In this document: positions 11,801 through 23,750 of the stretch, piece by piece
Layout of the letters: each line of letters starts with the position of its first letter
Numbering within the stretch: position 1 is the first letter of the stretch
Assembly (NCBI GenBank): GCA_914767715.1
Contig: OU612067.1
Coordinates: 10,416,001 to 10,480,000 of the forward strand
DNA: 64,000 bases
Source: Membranipora membranacea
Taxonomy: Eukaryota > Bryozoa > Gymnolaemata > Cheilostomatida > Membraniporidae
Direction: 5' to 3'
Notes under the pieces: generated by a model
Told to the model about the DNA's origin: nothing
Seen by the model: only the letters and a program-made list of their open reading frames with translations
Database searches by the model: none
Translations under genes and position numbers: made by a program

Positions 11801-14800
11801 GGAAGTCTTTCGGTTCTGATGCACCGGACAGTTTTGGTAAAGGCTTGATAGTGGCTGCTTTCCATGCTGATGGCATAGTACCTTGCTTCACTGACATATT
11901 GAATAACGCCAGCAGCGGTTCGGTGAGCGAGGATGCAGCTGTCTTCAGCAATCGTGCAGTCAGATGGTCTGGTCCAGGGCTCTTATTCGTCTGGAGACTG
12001 CGCACTACAGCATAAACTTCAGAAAACGTAAAGAAATCATCACAGTTAACAATATCAGGCAAAAAAGGACTTTCATTAGCTTTTTCAAAACGATTATAGA
12101 AAACATTCAAAATATCAGCATCGAGAGAGCACTCTTGTTTAGAATCTTTCAATTTCAATAAAGATTTCAAATTAGACCATGCCATTCTGCTATTAGATTG
12201 CATAGATTGTTCAACAGTGGAGGCATATTGTCTCTTGGCATGTCTGATTTCCCGTTGGACCTGGGCTTTCAGTTTAGGGTGGTCAGAGGACTGATCTTTA
12301 AAACATTCATTTCTGTAATCAATCAACCTTATGATTTTGGGAGTAATCCAGGTTTTATCATTTGCTGGGATTGTCACATTTACTGTTGGAATGCATTCTT
12401 CAATGCAAAAGTTCATATAGTCAATGAAGGTATCAGTAGCTACATTGACATCAGCATCAGGTGAGTTGAGAAGAACAGGCCAGTCGGTATCATCAAGGCA
12501 GCTGAGGAGCTTGTTAGTATTGGTCTCATTCCAAACCTGCCTGGCTACTTTGACAGGCTTACTGGTCAGGGCTTTATGCTTGTATCTTGGTAGGAGCAGT
12601 ACAGAGTGGTGGTCAGATTTACCCACTTTTGGCAGCTTAGTGGTAGTGTAGCTCTTCTTCTGGATATTAACATAACATTTGTCAGGGTTTTCTCACCCCT
12701 GGTTGAACAGGTCACTTGCTGTTTGAAGTGAGGTAGGCTGATGGATGCACTGTTGAAATCGCCCAAAGCAATGATAGTAGCCTGGGGATTTCCTCTCTCT
12801 AGTGTTTCTATTTGATGATTTATCTTTGAAACTGCTTCCTTGACAACGGTTGAAGTTGAAGGTCCAAAAAGAGATGCTATGAATCATTTCATGAAAGGAT
12901 CGTCATAGACATCAAAGATTCACTCACACCCAAATGATGTTATGTTTCAGATGTCATTGCAATTTACAAGCCTTCACAGAGCCCAAACCAGGAGATAGAC
13001 AAGAAGCAAGGTTACGTGATCAGTCATACAAACTTCCCTGAATATTACACAGCTAACATTGACTCATCTCTGACTATCACAGGATTACAGCCTCAGCAGA
13101 CGGTACAGGTCAAGTTCCTGGTATTCAATTTGTATTACCATCCTCAATACCCTGGCTGTTTTTATGACTTTCTGCTTATTTCTGGGTCTACTCATGATAA
13201 TGGGATAAAACTTTGCAGTGACCCTAGCAGGGAACCTACAACAGATAGATGGTACAACTTCAGAGTTTCAAGCTCTAGTCTTACATTCGGATTTACCACT
13301 AACGCGAACGCAAACTCTGTCAGACCTGGATTCTTCTTTCAGTACCAAGGTCAGTAAAAAATTTGAAAGCAAAATTTGTTGAGCAACAAAATAGGATAAT
13401 GATTTGTATTGGGTGGCTTCATGACAAGAAAGGTAAGAGCAGAAAACCAAGCATGTTTAGATAATGATATATTTATAAAATAATTGAATATAACAGCCAT
13501 TTGGCTGATCGGGTAGATTGTGAAAATAAAGATAAAAACAATCAATCGCTTTGTACTCATTCCTGTCTCTACTATAGTTTTAGAGCCTGTGACAACAACC
13601 TCTACCAGTATAACACCTACTTCTACATCCGCAACAACGGAGGCTACAACACTGGCAACAAGCATGGCTACATCTTTAGATGCATCAACCCAAACAACAT
13701 ACAAAGTTAGCAGCTTTTCACCTACATCGTCTACAGCGTCATTTCAAAATACTGACAGTCATAGATCAACTGGACGAGAAACTACACAGCCAAGCATCAC
13801 AGGTGAATGAGACAAACATAACTGATATGAATGAACAGCAAATATTTTTTCGAACTTGACTGTAAAATTGAGGTTTTCTCGGATTTTGTTTATCAATTTA
13901 TAACTCGTTAAAAATAACCAGGATCTGTTTAATGTCACCAAACATTGTCGTGTAGAATCAGCAAATCCCCAATTTTTTTGAGGGAAATTGTGAGTTGTTT
14001 CCTGTTGACTTACAAATTCCAATATTGCAGCCTTACGAAACAAATTGTTATATATTTTAGTATTGTTGTTACAGATGAAAATACAGTAGGCAGCGGTGGT
14101 CGAATTCAGAGAGAGAATAATTCTGTGGCAATAGGAGTTGGACTAGGAGCGGCAGCTTTAGTTATTATGATAGCGGCAATCATAGCAGTGCTGATGGTGT
14201 TCAAGCGACGTCGAGAAAACATGAAGTAAGTTACTAGTCAAGAATAAATTGAATCCACAAATTGATTGAATAGCAGCTTTCTTAGGTTAGGTCATGGCAA
14301 GCTGCAGAACCTTACTTTACAAAATTATCTATGCCGGTCTTTGCATGATCCAGATATTCTGATGGTACATCCCTACACAACTTCACACCAATCATGATAT
14401 TTTCTTAGACACAATCAATTAAGCTTGCCCAAGAATTGGCCATACTGCGTTGCTTTGCCTCTACTAATTCTGCTGCATAGTTTTTGATTGCCATTATAGG
14501 CACACCAAACAAGTTCTGCAGATGAATGCAATTTGGGATAGTGTATTCACATTTTTACAGAGACACATCAGACAACGGGCCAACCTATGGGTACACCAAT
14601 GACGCTCCTGCTGAGAACAATCTCAAGTCCAAATGTCGGCATTACCCTCAGATCCAGGTATATTTGCGGCTCATGTTTGTTTTTAACTTTAAATCCCAAC
14701 GTTTTGCATAATGAAAACCCTCCTATGGTAAATTTTTTGTTAATATTTAGCAAAAGTGTCATCCCTCCGGTGGCATAAAAATAACCTACCCCTAGCCTCT

Positions 14801-15624
14801 AGCTCTGGTCTATTGCTAGCAATAATATTTTCTTCTCCTATATCAACAATTTTTTTAAGCTTTGGTTTTCTGCGCAATCGAGGCCATTTTAGTGTTCATA
14901 AAGTCATTGAAAATGTTTCTCAACAGATGTTGACAACTACTATGATATGGCTGAGTCAGCTTGTACCAATCACGGGGCAGCACTCTCTCAGAATGGAGCA
15001 CATTACTCTTCCCGGACAGATACTGGTGAAACAGACTATGACATGGCTGAGCAGATTGAAACTGGTGCCATGTATCATCTAGCTGATGAAGAATTAGAAA
15101 CCTCTGAGTATACACTAGCGGAGGAGGTAAACCCTAATGGAACTATGAGAAGTGCACAGGATTATGGAAAGGAAAAAACATATGATGATGAATATAAACC
15201 GACTGACTCGACAGCTGAGGATTACGCCAACATTGAATCTGTTCACAGGTAAAATAGCTAATTAGTTTCAGGGTCATGCTGTCCAGGTTAGGGGAGGCAG
15301 GTGACCGTCCCAACCAGATCACCAGGCTGTAATCTAATGAAATATGGTAAAAATGTTTAGATGTAGATTTTCTCTCTTCCAATCCATCCACAGGCCAACT
15401 TAATTAAGCCGTTAGGAAATATTTACTAGAGAATAACACATATTTGAGTATTCAAGGAGGTGTAAATATTATCAATTCTAATTTTCTTCAACCATTTCAG
15501 ATCTGAAGAGGAAAAGACACTTGGAGAGGAATACACCTCGGTTCTAGCCGCAACAAAGACTAGAAAGACAAAGGGTGACATCGGAGTAACAGAGCTTGTA
15601 GATAATGAACTATATGGTAATTAG
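8865..15624 (+). CDS. R3: FN2-CUB-CUB-stalk-TM receptor with class II tail, frameshifted in the tail
   Basis: Exons: 8865-8928 (signal peptide), 9249-9407 (FN2), 9712-10095 (CUB1), 12951-13349 (CUB2), 13584-13802 (Ser/Thr stalk), 14075-14225 (TM, AAALVIMIAAIIAVLMVF then KRRR), 14561-14657, 14927-15248 and 15501-15624 (class II tail, stop TAG). No sushi exon is present. Tail exon 1 is 97 bases against 98 in R6: one base is missing after GAGAAC, so translation shifts and ends at TAG 15080-15082 (about 542 aa), losing the tyrosine motifs. Yet the original frame of tail exons 2 and 3 is still open (YDMAE, TDYDMAE, SEYTLAE, EDYANIE, EEYTSV, LYGN), suggesting a recent lesion or an assembly error. 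A retrotransposon sits in the CUB1-CUB2 intron. CUB1 is almost the same as that of R5. Function in recognition is inferred. Confidence 0.65.
10538..12872 (-). mobile_element. 5'-truncated non-LTR retrotransposon inserted in R3 intron
   Basis: The R5 intron shows the empty site: there GTTATTTTGATGCTATGAATC is continuous, while in R3 it is split at about 10538 and resumes at 12873 with a short GATG overlap. The minus-strand 3' end has an ATC-type simple tail. An ORF at 10650-12626 (658 aa) has reverse transcriptase motifs: LPKLSGASEPKDFRPIAL, FIDYTSAFNTI, GSPQGCVLSPLLF and KYADDTVI. Upstream (12566-12872, other frames) lie pieces of the endonuclease domain (GDFNSA, then an SDHHSV motif at the ORF start), so the 5' end is truncated and frameshifted. 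The motifs suggest the CR1/L2/Rex1-like group, but the clade is not proven. It is probably dead, though the RT frame is long and clean, so the insertion is fairly young. Confidence 0.85.
10650..12626 (-). CDS. Reverse transcriptase ORF of the non-LTR element
   Basis: 658 codons open. From N to C: end of the endonuclease domain (KSDHHSVLLLP), a linker, reverse transcriptase with fingers motif (KDFRPIALTS), catalytic FIDYTSAF, SPQGCVLSPLLF and YADDTVI boxes, then a thumb region with VYLGTTLTTKLDF. The catalytic Asp residues of the A box and the YADD box are present. The listed first Met is not the natural start, because the endonuclease lies upstream in another frame. It would normally copy its own RNA at a nicked target site; here it is probably non-functional because the endonuclease is broken. 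Confidence 0.85.
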   Translation of the reverse strand: MGKSDHHSVLLLPRYKHKALTSKPVKVARQVWNETNTNKLLSCLDDTDWPVLLNSPDADVNVATDTFIDYMNFCIEECIPTVNVTIPANDKTWITPKIIRLIDYRNECFKDQSSDHPKLKAQVQREIRHAKRQYASTVEQSMQSNSRMAWSNLKSLLKLKDSKQECSLDADILNVFYNRFEKANESPFLPDIVNCDDFFTFSEVYAVVRSLQTNKSPGPDHLTARLLKTAASSLTEPLLALFNMSVKQGTMPSAWKAATIKPLPKLSGASEPKDFRPIALTSVVAKCMEKLIVRRIAPHLDDSSQFAYQQNRSTEDALITLIDSVSLHLDNNAKNYVRTLFIDYTSAFNTINPSLLISRLCDYDIHPNILNWLYSFLTNRTQHVITTSNVSASTTTSTGSPQGCVLSPLLFSFYVSSMPTLNSNTEILKYADDTVILEFLTSTQPSCLQQEADHLYAWCCEHDLLLNSKKTKELVFSNARDNPTTQQLVINGSPIDQVTEFVYLGTTLTTKLDFTASANRTVKKARTRLHIMSKLYHLGIDTRLITSCYKSFIESILLYHLVVIYSHLSADSKKHLQRVVRSAGRLAGDITFTAVADLYHNKLATKSLRMVATEQTPMLTFTQCPSGRYSTIRYRVNLRKLCFRANCVHYLNSVFSKN

Positions 15625-17380
15625 ATAACAAACACGAGTCCTAACTCTGAGCATCTGAAAACTCATGAAGTTTAAATACTAAAGGATAATCACATGGTTA
15701 TCTCCCTTGTCAAAATGGCAGATAGCTTTTCAAACTTTCACATGTCGCATGTTTATTTTGAGCGTAAGATTAAGTTTTGCGCAACTTGCCATAAGCTTTT
15801 GATTTCTACTGATGAGAACTGCATTGAATTGCAGATTTAAGTCATTTACCACTCGTACTTCCATCAATATTTTGGTATATTCGAACATACCTTTTGTTAT
15901 CATAAAGATTTCTCCAGGCCAAATAATCTCTGGCGACAAGCAAATATTTGCTATGGAAAAGTTGATTTCCCTTAACAGGGTTAACTTCATTGCCTCTTTT
16001 TTTTGGTCCTACAAAGACAGTGTTTTGCTCATTTTATAGTTCATTATCTTGAGACACATGTAATCATAATTTCAGACTCTAATCTATGTGTACTAACACA
16101 TTATTTTCTTTTCCAATTGTTACCATCTCAAACAAATAACAATTACAGTGTTTCAATTATAATATGAGGTTGTTCTGCTCCGTATAGCGATCGCTTACCT
16201 TTGTGTTCTGGATAGTGTGTGTAACAAGTGCAACTTGCTTAGGTTTTATTGCACACATTAAATGGAACCACTGATAAAGTCCTTTATTTACAATTATTTA
16301 ACCCTCATGTCATGGTTCGATCAGATAGTTTAGACAAAGACTGGATTAGGATGCATCCACCACATGCATACAGCAGAAAAGTCAGATCAGGATCCAGCCT
16401 GTGTTTTACCAATCAGGCCACAGCTGCTCCAGGAGCCTAACTGGGAGATCATGCCATGGCCTGGACTTGAGTACTAGGCTATTAGTCCTAATTATATTTT
16501 AATAAATTATATGATATCGTAGGACATGCACAAAAAAACATACATAAACATGAGCTTTGTATTTCGTATGAAGAAATGGTTATTTTGAAGAGCTTACATT
16601 TACAAGGGCTGATATAAAAGAGTCATGTTCGAGCAGTTATTTTGTTTGCCGGTGTAACTGGTTGGGGAACACAACTTCATACATTGGAGAGGCTGGGACA
16701 AATGTCCCACCCTCCAAAACATAGGAACGATTTTTAAGGGTTAATTAATTTAGTTGACTTCCCTTTACATAATATGTTTCCATATTTATAACCTGAGAAA
16801 TCATCTCTTGTTAAGAGTCGTCCCCTTCTGTGATAGGAGGAGACAACTCTATTTCCAAATGTTTTAAAACCAGCAAAGTTTTGATGGTTACTTTTGGAGA
16901 TGAGCAGGGGTTCTTACAATTAGCTGATAATGAGAGATATCTCTTATTCAACATCTATTTGCTTTAAATTACAAAACCAGTCTTGCGAGGCTAAATATAG
17001 TAGATAATTTGGAGTCTATTATTCAGAATTTTAATCCAATTCACATTCTAACTAATGCATTTAGTTCTCTGACTCCTAAATGTTTGCAGAAATATTGAGA
17101 CCTGTCCTTGTAGCCTGATCCTAAAATCACAACTTCCTCTTTTGTATAAAATGGTAACGCCTCACAGTTAATAATTCAGCCCATCCATTCAACGCACTTG
17201 CTGATTGGGTTATCACATGGCATAATATATCTGCTCCTATAATAGTGAAACCCTACTAGGAAACATCATTTCCTCCTTTGCCAATCATTGGTGATAATTG
17301 GTACATTTATATCTTAAAATGTTGTGGTTTACATGTAGCTCTCACTTCATGTTACATAATAATGTGTTGAATATTTCGGT
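15625..17380. other. Intergenic region between R3 and R4 (class II 3' flank plus type B upstream block)
   Basis: No gene is seen. About 15625-16160 matches the sequence after the R6 stop (36097 onward) and a gene-less copy at about 38165-38650. About 16620-17280 matches 36960-37440, 39170-39760 and 480-770, and belongs to the type B upstream block. Confidence 0.5.
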
Positions 17381-17715
17381 AATCAGCTGGCTTAGATCTT
17401 TTGACGTTCTTTCCACTTGAACTGAATCGTTATCTTCATCTAGGAGGAAGTGTCGCAAGTAAATACATGATGGTGATAAGGCTTAGTTAGAGTCCTTAGC
17501 TTTCTACCATAGTCAAAATCGGTCTGACAATTCATCTCTTATCATTTACTGATATCACTTGCCTAGCCGTCGACTCTTATGGTCAGGGTCTACAGTAAGG
17601 TCTACACCATAGTTCAGATAAAGTTAACTGTGTTTTGCTAGTGGTTTTTTGCCTTTTGTGTCCTGCCCAAGCCTGCATCAAGACCAGCACCAACAAAGCC
17701 TCAATTTTGACCACC
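17381..17715 (+). promoter_or_regulatory. Type B promoter and 5' UTR of R4
   Basis: Contains an E-box (CAGCTG near 17387) and an ETS-like TAGGAGGAAGTG at 17441, about 275 bases before the ATG. It is homologous to the R1 and R7 flanks. Promoter role inferred. Confidence 0.45.
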
Positions 17716-20700
17716 ATGAGAGGTCGGACACAGATCCTCATAGCCCTCTTCTTAGGCCTGCTAAGTTACTGTTTGCTGGTCACAGGTGAGTCTTTATGCA
17801 GCATGAACATTGCAGAAGTGAGTTTTATGGGTAGCTACAAATAGTCCAAATTATGTTTATAACCGACAATACAACAAACTTTTTTATTTTGAGCATGATA
17901 ACCACAACAATTAGTGATATTCCGTCGTCAAGGCATTTATACAAGTTAGGATTTTGAAACAAAAGCAGTGACATCTTGCCATTTTTCATATAATTGCGCC
18001 TACACATCAACATGCAGTAACTTCAACGTTACGGGGCAACAATCTTTACTACCTGGGTAAAAGATGTCCTGGTTTTGTAAATACACACATAAATTTGGTC
18101 AAGATAGCTTTGCAATGTTCAAAGTTTTTCAAAATTTGGAAAACCGTAGGTTTGATGACACAAAAAACGGTTATTTCATGGCATCAGACAGCGAATGCAG
18201 CTCTGAAGGAACTTGCAAACACATCTGATGATGATTTTAGCTACATCAGAAGCAGAGAGTGGTGTATATGTGATGTTAGACGGTGAAGATCAGCTTATCA
18301 CACATCAGAGAGGAACTATAATAAGTCACAGAGGATATCCAAAAGATGAGTATACTAACGACGTAGAAAGTACACTCAGAATACAAGTAGATGGAATGTT
18401 ATCAGTAACCTTGAAGGTCTTGGATTTTGTGCTCATGGACAATAAGAAGGATAGCGAATGCTATGACTTCTTACAAATCAACAATGATGTTAAGTACTGT
18501 GGAGTTGGTCTCGCCCAAGGAGAGAAAAAAACCTATTTAACGGTGAATGGAAAATTCAGTCTCAAGTTCATTACAAGCTCTAGATATGTGGAAAAAGGAT
18601 TCAGACTGCAGTATAGTTATAAAAGTAAGTAGGCAGCAGCAAAACTGATACGGGGTGGATAATATCTGCCAGAAGCAGTGAGGCAGCCCGTATCAAAATT
18701 GATAAGGGTTTTTTGCAGAGAAATGTAAGAATAAATAAAAAAAATCAGGGGCATTGTGATGAGTCAAGTCATTGCCACTTGGTTCTTGTCCGGAACACAA
18801 CTTTTCTATTATAAATATCCAATCATATTTTTGTTTTAGAGTTACAGCGAGTTAGTTGTGACACAAGCAGAATTCATCGAGCTTATTAATCCATCCAGCA
18901 AGCTGCAAAGTTGAATGGCAATACTTTGTCAGCAGAGTGTAGAATGAAATCCTCCTCAGTCAATGACACCATCTACTGTGATACCATGAGCAAAACATGG
19001 CGTACATTAAATAATGGTAGCGGTACCTCTGCATGTTTCAACATTCTTGGTATGATGGTTAAATAGTTATTCTAATGCGAGTGTGAAATAAACGGTCACA
19101 AACGGTTTTTTTTTATAGTTAGCTTATCATGAGACAAAACCATTAAATTTTTTTCACTATGCACTAGGTCTAGTTTGATCACCCTATTTAACAGGCCCCC
19201 TAAAGCGCATGTGGCTTGTGTGGGGTAGTACCCTATACCCTTGCCCGCCGTTGCCGGCTAATTTTTTTGGAAGAGGCAGAGGGGGCTCTTTATACTGCGT
19301 GCAGGCACACAGTAGACCTCCTGTGTTTATGGTCCTGATACGAACAGACCTGGCCAGGATGAAAGGCTTGCCAGTGCCAAACCGGAAATGACAGCCGGCG
19401 TCGGGAATGGAACCTGGATCATAAGATCATAAATTCAATATATTAACTTAGTTCTCTGTAGGCCAACTAATTATACATAAATCAAGCAGGCCTAAGTATT
19501 TAGACTTTTAAGTACTGTAAAGTCATTAATTATTCCTCTTTACCTAAACTCCTCTTTCTTCTTCATGTATAAGTCCACAAGCAGAGTAATGGGGAGATAA
19601 CCATTGAACAATTCTCTTGCAGGATTAATAAAGTAGAATCAAGTATGAAATTAAAACAAGTATTTCTGGGTTTGGTAATTTGTACCACTTCTTTGTGCAT
19701 ACAATGCTCTATTGCCAAATAATGACCATTTCAATGTTTCAGATGCTTCGCCAATCTACCAACCGGCCCAAAACTATGCCCAGGAGACAAGTAATGAACA
19801 AGGTTATGTGATCAGTCATACAAACTTCCCTGAAGATTACACAGCTAACATCGAATCATCTCTGACTATCACAGGATTACAGCCTCAGCAGATTGTACAG
19901 GTTAAGTTCCTGGTGTTCAACATCTATTACCAATCAAGTCATCATGATTGTGAACATGATTATCTGCAAATAACTGGCTCCACACTTGATATCAAGTACT
20001 GTAATTTCCCTCGTCGGTCACCCACTTTAGACGCATGGTACAACTACACAGTTTCACGATCTACACTTTCATTCACATTTGCTACTAACTCGAACGCTCA
20101 ATCAGTGAGCGCTGGATTCTACTTCAAATATAAAGGTCAGTACTAAGCTAAACTTAATCAAATACGCAACATTCATTGGTCAACTAGATTTATGAATTTC
20201 AATTCATCAAAAACAAAAATGACAACAAACTTGAATGAGATAAAAATGGCTTCCAACCTTTCTGTTACATGGCAACAACACTAACAAGTATGTCTCATCA
20301 ACAGTTTTAGATCTTCCTATTCCAACCACAACCAGACCTTCAACAGTGACAACCAGACCACCGTCAACCACAATCGTGCCATCTACAACATTGGCTCCAA
20401 CCCCAACATCCGCAACATCCACACTACCCACAACATCCACAGTGCCTATGACACGCACAACATCCAAGACACAAACTACACAATTATCGCTGGCGCCATG
20501 GTCAACAAGGTCAACATGGTTAACACCTGAAACCGGCGGAGTGCCCCTGACAACCGCTCACACTTATAGATCAACAAGCATTCAAACTACAAAGCCAAAT
20601 ACCACAAGTGAGTGAGATGAACATCAAGAAAAATGTGTACATCCCAAAGTTTTATCAAAACTTTCTTGTAAATAGTATACACATGAACACTACAGTTAGG

Positions 20701-22566
20701 CAATCATAGCCTAGTTTTAAAGACCCGATACTGAGTTTTTTTGTTTATTTTTTATAACCGCAGTCTATATCTCTATCCTTCTCCTCCAAACTTGAATTTG
20801 CCGGGTTCAGGGAGCAATGCCGATAGGTTAATTGTATGTCTGACCCTACTACCAGAAATACCTAACATGTTGATTCAGCGAGTATCCATAATTTTGTGTT
20901 CGTAGATGTGAGTTGTCCTCTCCTCTCAAATAATGAATAAGCTACAAATTATGTTACAAAAAAAGAGGTGAATGGGGTAAACATAATCGTGCAAACAGTA
21001 TCGATACAATTTTTTTTTATAGTGTGAGGTGTCTTCTCATTTCTTCCAAGCCCACAACTCAACAACACGACATAACACAAAGTTTAGCTACTCAACATTA
21101 TATCATAGTATATTATTCATACAGATGGAAATACAGTAAACGGTGATGGCCAAATGCAGACGAGTAACTCTGTGGCATTAGGGGCTGGGATTGGAGCAGC
21201 AGCTTCGGTCATCCTTCTATCAGTTATCATAGCAGCTCTGGTGGTACTCAAACGACGTTGGCATGAAGCAAAGTAAGTTTCTATTCATGGAGGGATAATG
21301 GGTACGAAAAGATGTCAAATCAAATATCCATTTATACCCAAGAATGATGAAAATAGTGTTCAATTAAAATGTCTTATTGTTATCCGAGGTAAAAAGTGGT
21401 TGAAGCATCGATAGTCATTTATTATTTATTTAAGTGAAGATGAAGGCAGAATTTTCTCTTTACAGACTTCCAATTAATATTTCTATACCTTAAAGTTTAC
21501 CTTTCTTGTGAGTTTCTGATATTCAAAATATTCCTAGTTATTTTTTTCCCATTTTATATAAATGTAGACAAAAGAGAGAACTGGAAAATGAATCCACATC
21601 TGCTGATACCACTTCTAATAATCCACATATCAACATATCTGTTCTCAATCGTGATGCTGGTAAGATCTCTCAATTGTCAGTGACATTCTTACCAACTACA
21701 TCATCATCAACACAATTTGTCCGTATCAATACTGCCTGGCAGAGGAAATACAATCACCTCTCCCATGATCAAGGTCATTCATATACCAACATGTATATCC
21801 CGCGCCATTTACGTTTCACTTATAACATTTACAAATACAACAGCATGGCAGATTATGCTAGGTGCGTCTGTAAAAAGTATGTATATATTAAAGGGATGTA
21901 CAACTCCACTTTCACCAGCCCCTACGATAACGTTGAGACATCTGTAGACTATGTAAATAATAGTGCAGAGTACGAGCAGATTCCGAACGCTGCCAGTGAC
22001 GCTTATGAGAACACACAGAGTATACAAAGGTAAATCAGTATTATATATTATATATTATATATTATATACCTCAGTATTTAATCGTCGCATCACAAAAAAA
22101 AAAGACTCAAGGGGCAGGAGAGGATAGAATACGGGATCGGAAATATAAGAACTGTTATTTATCCTTCCCATTCTCTTTTTGATAAAATCTAGTATTTGAC
22201 AAATGTAGGTTGTGGATGTGATTTTATGTCACAAAGCCATCAATCATAGGTCAATGTATGTAAAAACATAAAAATGTGCCATAATCCATAATTAAAATCA
22301 TGCACCCAGATAAATATGTTTTTTGGATTGCAAACATGAGTAGTGTTCTCAAAAAAAATAATGATTATAAGAAAACATCTGAGAAAAGGTTCACCCGGGA
22401 AGCCTAAAAGTTTTTAAAAGTTATAAATTACTCTCGATTTACTTACAGAATCACTAAGTATGATGAGTCAGAGTACACTTCTGCTACAGCTGTTGCTGAC
22501 TGTGATGTCCATATTTATACATTAGCAGCTTCTGGTTCTTCTGACAAAATTCAAAACTGTGGATAA
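17716..22566 (+). CDS. R4: CUB-(sushi)-CUB-stalk-TM receptor, class I tail with lost tyrosines, stop in sushi exon
   Basis: Exons: 17716-17785 (signal peptide, MRGRTQILIALFLGLLSYC, ATG in CCACCATGA context; an in-frame ATG at 17635 is less likely), 18241-18624 (CUB1), 18852-19049 (sushi-like), 19743-20135 (CUB2), 20311-20607 (stalk, 99 codons), 21125-21272 (TM), 21568-21659, 21894-22029 and 22449-22566 (tail, stop TAA). There is no FN2 exon. The sushi exon has TAA at 18887-18889 where R7 has AAA. With it included the product stops at about 163 aa, possibly secreted. If this phase 1-1 exon is skipped, the frame is open for about 545 aa. In the tail three conserved Tyr codons are changed: EYTSAD to ESTSAD, HIYMSV to HINISV, YDYV to YDNV. 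The 5' half is type B, but everything from about 20930 onward is near-identical to R2 and R5, so the gene is a recombinant. Confidence 0.6.
18852..19049 (+). other. Sushi/CCP-like exon of R4 with internal stop
   Basis: Four cysteines in CCP order, with SAEC, DTIYC, KTW and SACF motifs, match the sushi exons of R6 and R7. TAA at 18887-18889 interrupts it. The remainder is open and in phase 1-1, two codons shorter than R7. Confidence 0.65.
19190..19430. repeat. GC-rich insertion in R4 intron, possibly a SINE
   Basis: This stretch is much richer in G and C than its surroundings and has no match in the paralogous introns. On the minus strand it begins with a T-arm-like CAGGTTCCATTCCCGACG, which could be the B box of a 5'-truncated tRNA-derived SINE. 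No target-site duplication was found by eye. Confidence 0.35.
21660..21893 (+). other. Stop-free 234-base intron in the R4 tail (possible exitron)
   Basis: Equivalent of 6454-6687 in R2: same length, same flanking phase, no in-frame stop. Compared with R2 it carries several missense changes, for example the Cys of FVCIN changed to Arg. Confidence 0.45.
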
Positions 22567-23750
22567 GCGAGATACAGGTATCCAAATTGTTTATAGTGAA
22601 TTTTTAGGCGCTGGGCAGTTGCTACTTTTAGGATTCATTTATCCTATCACCACATTTTCACATCGCATAAATATTTCCTGATAATCTTTTCATATTTGAT
22701 ATTTAATATAAATTTAATGTTCTATCTCATGTACAATGCTTAGAAATCATTTTTTCTAAACAATTTTAATTAGCGTTTTATAATTAAACTTTATTGTTAT
22801 TATTATCACGCTTAACATTATATAATTACAAAACAAACACATAACAATGACATTTATTCGATCTGTCTGCGATAATGTTGTTAGTGGTTTGGTAGCGGTA
22901 ATAGTATCTATTAGAAAATGAATTGTAAAGGCTTCAAAATTTCTCGACAATTTAATAATCACTATGAGAGGTCACAGAAATCTAATAAACATAGAATTGT
23001 TAGTCAGCAGAATGGGATATAGGCTGAGAATTAACTACTATAAGCTAACAGAAACTTTTTTAATGGATAACAGAAACTTTTTCTGTTATCCATTACAAGG
23101 AAGTAAATGATGAAATAACTTCATGTGAAGAAATTCTAGCACAAATATCTCTCATTGGCTCCACAGTTGCAGCTCCGCCATCTCAGAACACATCAGGGAA
23201 ATGAAGTTACATTTTCCAGTCTCAAGAACTCCTGATCAAAGTATAATATAGCCCAAGCAGAGACAAGTCGCATCACCCTTCTAAGAACAACATCTCTTGA
23301 TTGTTCTCTCCATGATACATGTGTTCATCATCACCACTAACTAATGATCACTTTACACTGTACCAATGGGATACTGCACATAAGGCACTTTGCGTATTTT
23401 GGTACAACTGAGCAAAGCATGGAAAATTAAACCTAAGGGAACGCTGAGGGAATCATGTTCTCATGATTACATGATACACAACTCCCTACAATGAAAAGCA
23501 TATTCCTTGCAGCTGAATTTGTTAGTGCCTTTATCTTCATCGCTTCTAATCAGACCATCTCAATAATGGCACGGTCTACTGAAAAATAGCTCAGCACAAT
23601 AGCACCTATAGTGAGATCAATCTATAAATAACCGCTTCCTTCTTGCTAAGATTAAGTTATTCTAATACTTGATTTTTACGGCTGATATAACTTTGTTCAG
23701 TCGATGAAATTTGCTTCTGTCTTTGTGTAATCACATGACATAATTTTCTT
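22567..23750. other. Intergenic region between R4 and R5
   Basis: Near-identical copy of 7359-8559. No gene seen. It holds the conserved stem-loop (23061-23095) and a candidate AATAAA (22984-22989). Confidence 0.6.

Noticed and set aside
11740-12464. Plus-strand ORFs across the retrotransposon
   Set aside because: Antisense to the reverse transcriptase ORF, which has clear catalytic motifs.
14756-15082. 108-aa plus-strand ORF in R3 starting in the intron
   Set aside because: It is the shifted frame of tail exon 2, reached only through the one-base deletion; it shows no protein-like conservation with R6.
19209-19391. 60-aa GC-rich ORF in an R4 intron
   Set aside because: No paralogous counterpart, no domain, and it lies in a probable SINE insertion.
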